A stretch of 9,815 nt of DNA from Cyanobacteria bacterium UBA8803. Lineage in GTDB: Bacteria > Cyanobacteriota > Cyanobacteriia > Cyanobacteriales > Coleofasciculaceae. Positions 6,466 to 9,815 of the stretch are shown here, piece by piece; the first letter of the stretch is position 1, and every line of letters starts with the position of its first letter. The notes under the pieces are model-generated. The model saw only the letters and a list, made by a program, of their open reading frames with translations, had not been told where the DNA came from and did no database searches. The stretch is taken from contig DNXU01000015.1 of NCBI GenBank assembly GCA_003505715.1, forward strand, positions 2,257-12,071, given 5' to 3'. Both the position numbers and the translations under genes were made by a program.

Positions 6466-7626
6466 CTAACTAGAGGCTTTTTTCTTGGAACGCTTGCGTT
6501 CAAAAGGCAGTGCCTCTCGAGTATCTCCCGTTTTGGCCTTATTTTCCTCTTTTTCTTGTTGTTCTACCATCTTCTGAAGGTTTTCTGGCAATGGTTCTCG
6601 CATCAGAAGAAAGGTCTGGATGGTCTGGAAAATATTAGCAATCACCATATACATCAGTACACCAGCAGGCAGGGGGAAGAATAAGAACATCCCGGAAAAT
6701 ATGACCGGGGTAATTTTATTCACCGTATTTTGCTGGGCTGAGGCATCAGTATTGGTATTCTGACCCGTAAGGACTTGGTTGAGATACAAGCTAATGCCAA
6801 AGAAAAGAATCATCCCTACTACATCCCAGTGGATGGTGCCATCTTCGTCAAAAGCACCCACCCGCCCTAAGGCATCAATGAACAGGAATCCTCGATTGGA
6901 AGCTAGACCAGTAATTTTACCTGTGAGGGTTACTTCTCCCGGCTGTAAGGCTTCAAGACTGCCGTCCTCCTCCAGCTGCAATAGCTCTGCCCCTTTGGTC
7001 ACCTGCCATTCAGGTACAATTTCCGTGTCTGGGTACTCAGCCAATAAGCCTTTTAGAGGTTTACCCTCAACCGTTTGAAATTCTACTTTAGTCTTTTCAC
7101 CTACTACTAAGCGGTTGCCTCCAGGCAGGATAGCCGCGACTGGGGCGTGTACTCCATCAGCGATGTAAATATTTTGGGGTTTGGTCGCGAAGGCTTGAGG
7201 TTGGATGAGCTCCATTTGCTCTCTGGGAAAGATTTGCACGTTAACGGTATAGTTAACGTCAGAAAATGGCGACCCCCGTAAGGTAGCAAATAGGGCAAAA
7301 AGAACTGGCATCTGCAACAGGACGGGCAAACACCCAGCCAGAGGGTTGCCAAACTCTTGGAAGAGCTTGCCCATTTCTTCCTGCTGTTTAACCTTGTCAT
7401 TTGGGTACAGTTTTTGAATTTCTTCTTGCCGCTTTTTCATCAGCGGTTGGGTAATTCGCATACGCCTCATGTTGCGAATGGAGCCAGCATTGAGGGGATA
7501 GAGGGCAAAGCGAATAACCAGAGTCAGCGCCACGATGGCGAGACCATAGCTTGGCACAATCCCGTAAAAGAAATCCAGGATTGGCAGCATGACGTTGTTG
7601 GAGAGAAACCCGATACCAAAATCCAT
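6466..7626 (-). CDS. yidC: Membrane protein insertase YidC/Oxa1/Alb3 family
   Basis: A 386-aa insertase that places proteins into the plasma and, in cyanobacteria, thylakoid membranes. TM1 is about 27-45, with R39 matching the conserved groove arginine. A charged cytoplasmic hairpin (about 50-92) follows, with [16 protein letters not shown]2 is about 95-117 ([20 protein letters not shown]). An extracytoplasmic insert (about 120-265) contains an Ig-like Big2-type stretch, roughly 155-240 ([28 protein letters not shown]). TM3 is about 268-287 and the last hydrophobic segments about 304-342 ([22 protein letters not shown]). The basic tail ([11 protein letters not shown]) could contact ribosomes. 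There is no long periplasmic P1 domain at the N-terminus. The start is ATG with no strong Shine-Dalgarno. Confidence 0.95.
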   Translation of the reverse strand: MDFGIGFLSNNVMLPILDFFYGIVPSYGLAIVALTLVIRFALYPLNAGSIRNMRRMRITQPLMKKRQEEIQKLYPNDKVKQQEEMGKLFQEFGNPLAGCLPVLLQMPVLFALFATLRGSPFSDVNYTVNVQIFPREQMELIQPQAFATKPQNIYIADGVHAPVAAILPGGNRLVVGEKTKVEFQTVEGKPLKGLLAEYPDTEIVPEWQVTKGAELLQLEEDGSLEALQPGEVTLTGKITGLASNRGFLFIDALGRVGAFDEDGTIHWDVVGMILFFGISLYLNQVLTGQNTNTDASAQQNTVNKITPVIFSGMFLFFPLPAGVLMYMVIANIFQTIQTFLLMREPLPENLQKMVEQQEKEENKAKTGDTREALPFERKRSKKKASS

Positions 7627-7776
7627 TCGTGTGAAGTAAAATTAGGCGCTGTAAAGTTTTCTGAATCTAATCTATCTAATATTTGTCCCAACAGGAGTAA
7701 TGAGAGAGAAAGGATGAACGATAAGGCTTAAAAAACCGAGTACCCACATTGTCCAAACCCAATTACCAACTTGTCT

Positions 7777-7804
7777 CATCCTTCATCCTTCATCCCTCAT
7801 CCCT
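7777..7804 (+). repeat. Tandem heptamer CATCCTT/CATCCCT, four copies, 5' of yidC
   Basis: Copies at 7777, 7784 (CATCCTT), 7791 and 7798 (CATCCCT) abut the stop codon of the PH-domain gene. The rest of the 179-bp gap to yidC is AT-rich with a T6 tract on the minus strand; I see no convincing hairpin before it and no strong promoter. Confidence 0.8.
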
Positions 7805-7805
7805 A

Positions 7806-8198
7806 CTAAGCCTTGACTGAGTCTAGCGGCTTTCCAGTTCTGGACGCTGCTTTTTCAGCAATATAGTCATAGATTTCGCGAAATCGAGGAATTGCTCGCA
7901 GTTCCAAGCGGCTACCGTCTTTTAGTACGACCACGAGATCTCCCCACATACCCAGACCACGGGGAACTTTTCTGATTTTGGTAACCTCTGAATAAACGAT
8001 GTCAGTGCGATCGCGTCCCTGCCAGCCGCCAGTGATGGAGATGCGGCGATCGGTAATGCGATAGCGCAGCCATAAAGCCCGTACTATCGCTCCTACGGTC
8101 AAGGGCAAGCAAATGATCGTGAAGCCCAACAGAATATTAATAATCAGATCCCCTAGGTGAGGACCGCCCTCGTAAAAAGTTTCTTCTTTAATGCCCAT
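7806..8198 (-). CDS. Membrane-anchored PH-domain protein
   Basis: A 130-aa protein. Residues about 15-44 (LGDLIINILLGFTIICLPLTVGAIVRALWL) make one or two membrane spans. The rest fits a bacterial PH domain (bPH_2 type): RYRITDRRISITGGWQGRDRTDIVYSEVTKIRKV, then GDLVVVLKDGSRLELRAIPRFREIYDYI. The PH part is probably cytoplasmic. The biochemical function is unknown. The ATG overlaps the end of rnpA by 11 nt (ATGGGCATTAA), with GAGG just upstream, which suggests translational coupling. Position between rnpA and yidC is typical of cyanobacteria. Confidence 0.82.
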   Translation of the reverse strand: MGIKEETFYEGGPHLGDLIINILLGFTIICLPLTVGAIVRALWLRYRITDRRISITGGWQGRDRTDIVYSEVTKIRKVPRGLGMWGDLVVVLKDGSRLELRAIPRFREIYDYIAEKAASRTGKPLDSVKA

Positions 8199-8673
8199 TG
8201 AGTACCTCAGCTTCTACCAGCAACTGCTCTAATTCTTGCAAAAATTGTGCATAATCGCACCCTACTGCTGTGGGTCGCACCACTAAAACTAGTTGCCAGC
8301 CTGCTGATAGTCGCGGCAACAACTGGCGTAAAGCCGCCCGAATCTGCCGCTTAATTCGATTGCGCACCACCGCCTTTTTACTCACTTTTTGGCTGATGGA
8401 TATGCCAATAAGACTCGGTTGCTTCTGCCGATGCCTTGGCAATGACTTTCTAGGATCGGGGGACAAGGCAATTTTTTCTCCAGCTTTCCCCTGTGACGCT
8501 ATTGCCGAGCTGCTGCGTTCTGACTCAGTGACTTGGAGTGGCAAGTTGGGGGTACGCGGCAATTGCCGCAGAACCCGCAAAGTAAAATAACGCCCCGAGC
8601 GACGATTTCCGCGCTGGTAAACCGCTTGGAAATCTCGCCAGTGCCTGAGTCGATTCGCTTGAGGCAATACCAC
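8188..8673 (-). CDS. rnpA: Ribonuclease P protein component
   Basis: The basic protein subunit of RNase P, which helps the RNA subunit bind and cleave pre-tRNA leaders. With GTG 8673 it has 161 aa, longer than the usual 115-130. Conserved parts are LPQANRLRHWRDFQAVYQRG (3-22), the central RNRIKRQIRAALRQLLP (104-120) with the RNRxKR signature, and the C-terminal VVRPTAVGCDY. The excess is an inserted low-complexity, polar segment at about 40-87 between two core strands. GTG 8673 is preferred because GGGAG lies 7 nt upstream and the family starts just before LPxANRL. A TTG at 8718 would add 15 residues but has no Shine-Dalgarno. It lies 57 bp after rpmH, the near-universal order. Confidence 0.93.
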   Translation of the reverse strand: MVLPQANRLRHWRDFQAVYQRGNRRSGRYFTLRVLRQLPRTPNLPLQVTESERSSSAIASQGKAGEKIALSPDPRKSLPRHRQKQPSLIGISISQKVSKKAVVRNRIKRQIRAALRQLLPRLSAGWQLVLVVRPTAVGCDYAQFLQELEQLLVEAEVLNGH

Positions 8674-8680
8674 CACCAAA

Positions 8681-8685
8681 CTCCC
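8681..8685 (-). promoter_or_regulatory. Shine-Dalgarno that decides the rnpA start
   Basis: GGGAG on the minus strand, 7 nt before GTG 8673. Other in-frame candidates are GTG 8676 (spacing 4), TTG 8679 (spacing 1) and TTG 8667 (spacing 13), all less well placed. Confidence 0.65.
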
Positions 8686-8730
8686 AAGGTTATAACCAAT
8701 AAAGATGCTCGGTGCCAAGATCGAGGAGAA

Positions 8731-8868
8731 CTAAACTGAAAGCCGATAACGGCCTTTACTGCGACGGGCTTTAATTACAGCACGACCGTTTTTAGTACGC
8801 ATCCGGGCGCGAAAACCCGATTTTCGTTTCTGTTTGCGGTTGGTGCCTTCTAAGGTACGTTTTGTCAT
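8731..8868 (-). CDS. rpmH: 50S ribosomal protein L34
   Basis: A 45-aa highly basic protein, first gene of the cluster. It begins [20 protein letters not shown] and continues [19 protein letters not shown]. This is the L34 signature: a T-x-R/K-T-L-x-G-T start, the SGFRxRMxTxxGR core and a basic tail, here ending YRLSV. The length is normal. The start is ATG, with a weak GCGGGA upstream. It belongs to the large ribosomal subunit. An 11-bp perfect inverted repeat stands 43 bp upstream in its leader. Confidence 0.97.
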   Translation of the reverse strand: MTKRTLEGTNRKQKRKSGFRARMRTKNGRAVIKARRSKGRYRLSV

Positions 8869-8910
8869 AACAAAATCCCGCTAGGAACCCCATCCCCTAA
8901 ATAAGAATGG

Positions 8911-8943
8911 TAGGAAAGCGGGGCGGGTTGTGCCGCTTTCCTA
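8911..8943. terminator. Perfect 11-bp inverted repeat upstream of rpmH
   Basis: TAGGAAAGCGG (8911-8921) and CCGCTTTCCTA (8933-8943) are perfectly complementary around an 11-nt G-rich loop. On the plus strand GC and TTTTT (8946-8950) follow, a terminator-like arrangement, although no plus-strand gene ends here. On the minus strand the downstream bases are ATTCTTATTT, a weaker U-rich tract. It may end the DUF2808 transcript, attenuate rpmH, or stop antisense transcription through rpmH-rnpA. Confidence 0.55.
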
Positions 8944-8960
8944 GCTTTTTCTCAACTCCA

Positions 8961-8977
8961 CCTGCCTAGAAGGCAGG
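8961..8977. other. Second hairpin in the rpmH upstream region
   Basis: CCTGCCT (8961-8967) and AGGCAGG (8971-8977) form a perfect 7-bp, GC-rich stem with a 3-nt loop. AAATTTTAG follows on the plus strand and no T-run on the minus. Together with the 8911-8943 repeat it makes a structured stretch in the 226-bp gap between DUF2808 and rpmH, where I found no convincing promoter. Confidence 0.5.
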
Positions 8978-9094
8978 AAATTTTAGCTTGGCAGGGACTC
9001 CAATGAATTTTAATCCCAACCACAGCCCGATCGCCATTTCCTAAGACTGCCAGTCCTTTAAGGGGACTAGGCGACGATCTCCTATATTAACACC

Positions 9095-9628
9095 TTAATT
9101 AATCGTTAAAATCCACGTCCCCAGGTAACGGGGCAGAGGCACGTCACCGGGCGTCCAAGCCCTGCATTCAAAATAGAACGTCCCACCAAAGGGTGGGTTT
9201 TTCACGTCAGAGAGGACAATCTCAACTTTATTCCCCGCTTCGATTGGTTGTTCCAAATAAATCCGCAGCAGGTGGTTCTCTTGATCCCAGTTCACCTCAG
9301 AAAGGGGCATAGATTCGCCCTTGACCCTTACCTCAATGCTGTCGGTGTCAAACTTGCCGTTGTAGTAATCTGGATAAACAATATCAAACTGGGCAACCCC
9401 TAATTCCATCTTCTTGGCAGGAACCCTCAAGCGATAACGATCCCAGTTGCCAGCGCGACCGCCAAAATCTAAGTAGTATCTCAGGAGATTTTCCCGTTGG
9501 ACACCGCTAAAGATCGTCAGTCCGGGATTGCTGTCAGCCCAGACACTGGTTGAGACACCGGTTATTAAGCAACTGGTAACTGCTAGCGCCGAAATGAGGC
9601 GTCGTATAGAAACTTTCGGAAACAACAT
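9095..9628 (-). CDS. Secreted DUF2808 family protein
   Basis: A 177-aa exported protein of a family seen mainly in cyanobacteria. Residues 1-31 are a signal peptide: RR at 9-10, hydrophobic LISALAVTSCLITGV, and an AXA-like VWA before D32. The mature part is beta-rich and carries family-typical segments: RYRLRVPAKKMELGVAQFDIVYPDYYNGKFD (65-95), EVNWDQENHLLRIYLEQPI and NPPFGGTFYFECRAWTPGDVPLPRYLGTWIL. The function is unknown; the mature domain probably sits in the periplasm or envelope. The start ATG has no strong Shine-Dalgarno. It is separated from rpmH by 226 bp with inverted repeats, so it is probably a separate transcription unit. Confidence 0.85.
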   Translation of the reverse strand: MLFPKVSIRRLISALAVTSCLITGVSTSVWADSNPGLTIFSGVQRENLLRYYLDFGGRAGNWDRYRLRVPAKKMELGVAQFDIVYPDYYNGKFDTDSIEVRVKGESMPLSEVNWDQENHLLRIYLEQPIEAGNKVEIVLSDVKNPPFGGTFYFECRAWTPGDVPLPRYLGTWILTIN

Positions 9629-9771
9629 AGGCTTGCTACGCTTAACTCTAGGATACTGACGTTTGTTACTAAACTTTACTGTTCTTGACTTTAACAGAGA
9701 CTATAGCAGAAGAGGTAATATATACCACACTCCTGCACAGAAAGAGACGTTGGAGATAGTCAGAAAGTGCC

Positions 9772-9815
9772 TTAGGGAGTTAGGGAGTGAGGGGGTGATG
9801 GGGTGATGGGGTGAG
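9772..9815 (+). repeat. Tandem G-rich octamers at the window end
   Basis: Two TTAGGGAG copies (9772-9787) are followed after 4 nt by GGGGTGAT twice (9792-9807) and GGGGTGAG, running to the window edge. It is a short tandem repeat block upstream of the DUF2808 gene. The rest of 9629-9771 shows no gene and no promoter I would defend. Confidence 0.75.

Noticed and set aside
6779..7078. 99-codon plus-strand open frame
   Set aside because: Antisense to the yidC insert region and rich in Ser/Pro/Arg as expected for a shadow frame.
7660..7740. Terminator or promoter in the PH-yidC gap (T6 tract; TTGGGA with TAGATT)
   Set aside because: No stable hairpin precedes the T-run and the promoter boxes are too far from consensus to list.
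8270..8739. Plus-strand frames opposite rnpA
   Set aside because: Antisense to a clearly conserved gene; no Shine-Dalgarno and no recognisable product.
1..9815. tRNA genes, CRISPR arrays, insertion sequences, phage or defence genes
   Set aside because: No TPsiC-like GTTCRA-containing cloverleaf, regularly spaced direct repeats, transposase motifs or terminal inverted repeats with target duplication were seen.

Overview
The window looks like filamentous cyanobacterial chromosome. The evidence is the gene order rpmH-rnpA-(PH domain)-yidC-KH/R3H-DUF177 on the minus strand, the cyanobacterial families DUF2808 and DUF2949, eight HIP1 octamers (GCGATCGC), and short tandem 7-8 bp repeats in the gaps. 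I cannot name a genus from the sequence alone. I saw no transposase, tRNA, CRISPR array or phage gene.

Right to left along the minus strand: a secreted DUF2808 protein (9628-9095); then a translation and membrane-biogenesis cluster of rpmH (L34), rnpA (RNase P protein), a membrane-anchored PH-domain protein, yidC (membrane insertase), a KhpB/Jag-like KH-R3H RNA-binding protein and a DUF177/YceD-like protein (8868-5305). These jobs fit together: ribosome and RNA maturation proteins sit beside the insertase for membrane proteins. rnpA/PH overlap, the KH-R3H and DUF177 reading frames nearly abut, and the gaps on either side of yidC carry copies of one heptamer in opposite orientation.

The left 4.2 kb holds two further minus-strand genes separated by 50 bp, probably one operon: a 621-aa TPR protein (4247-2382) and a 753-aa exported protein resembling heparinase II/III-type polysaccharide lyases (2331-70).

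The most interesting stretch is the 4.25-5.03 kb gap. A near-consensus sigma70 promoter on the plus strand (TTGACA, 17 bp, TATAAT) leads straight into a ydaO-type cyclic-di-AMP riboswitch (about 4411-4568) with all the hallmark core segments. Its 3' pseudoknot strand, GGGAGG, is also a well-spaced Shine-Dalgarno for a TTG codon at 4574. The reading frame that follows is interrupted: a 24-codon frame overlaps a 110-codon open frame in the +1 register, as if a small (about 115 aa) single-membrane-span protein had been frameshifted. The -35 box of this promoter overlaps the -35 box of a divergent candidate promoter for the TPR/lyase-like pair. A small DUF2949 gene follows on the plus strand and ends convergently against the DUF177 gene across a long inverted repeat.
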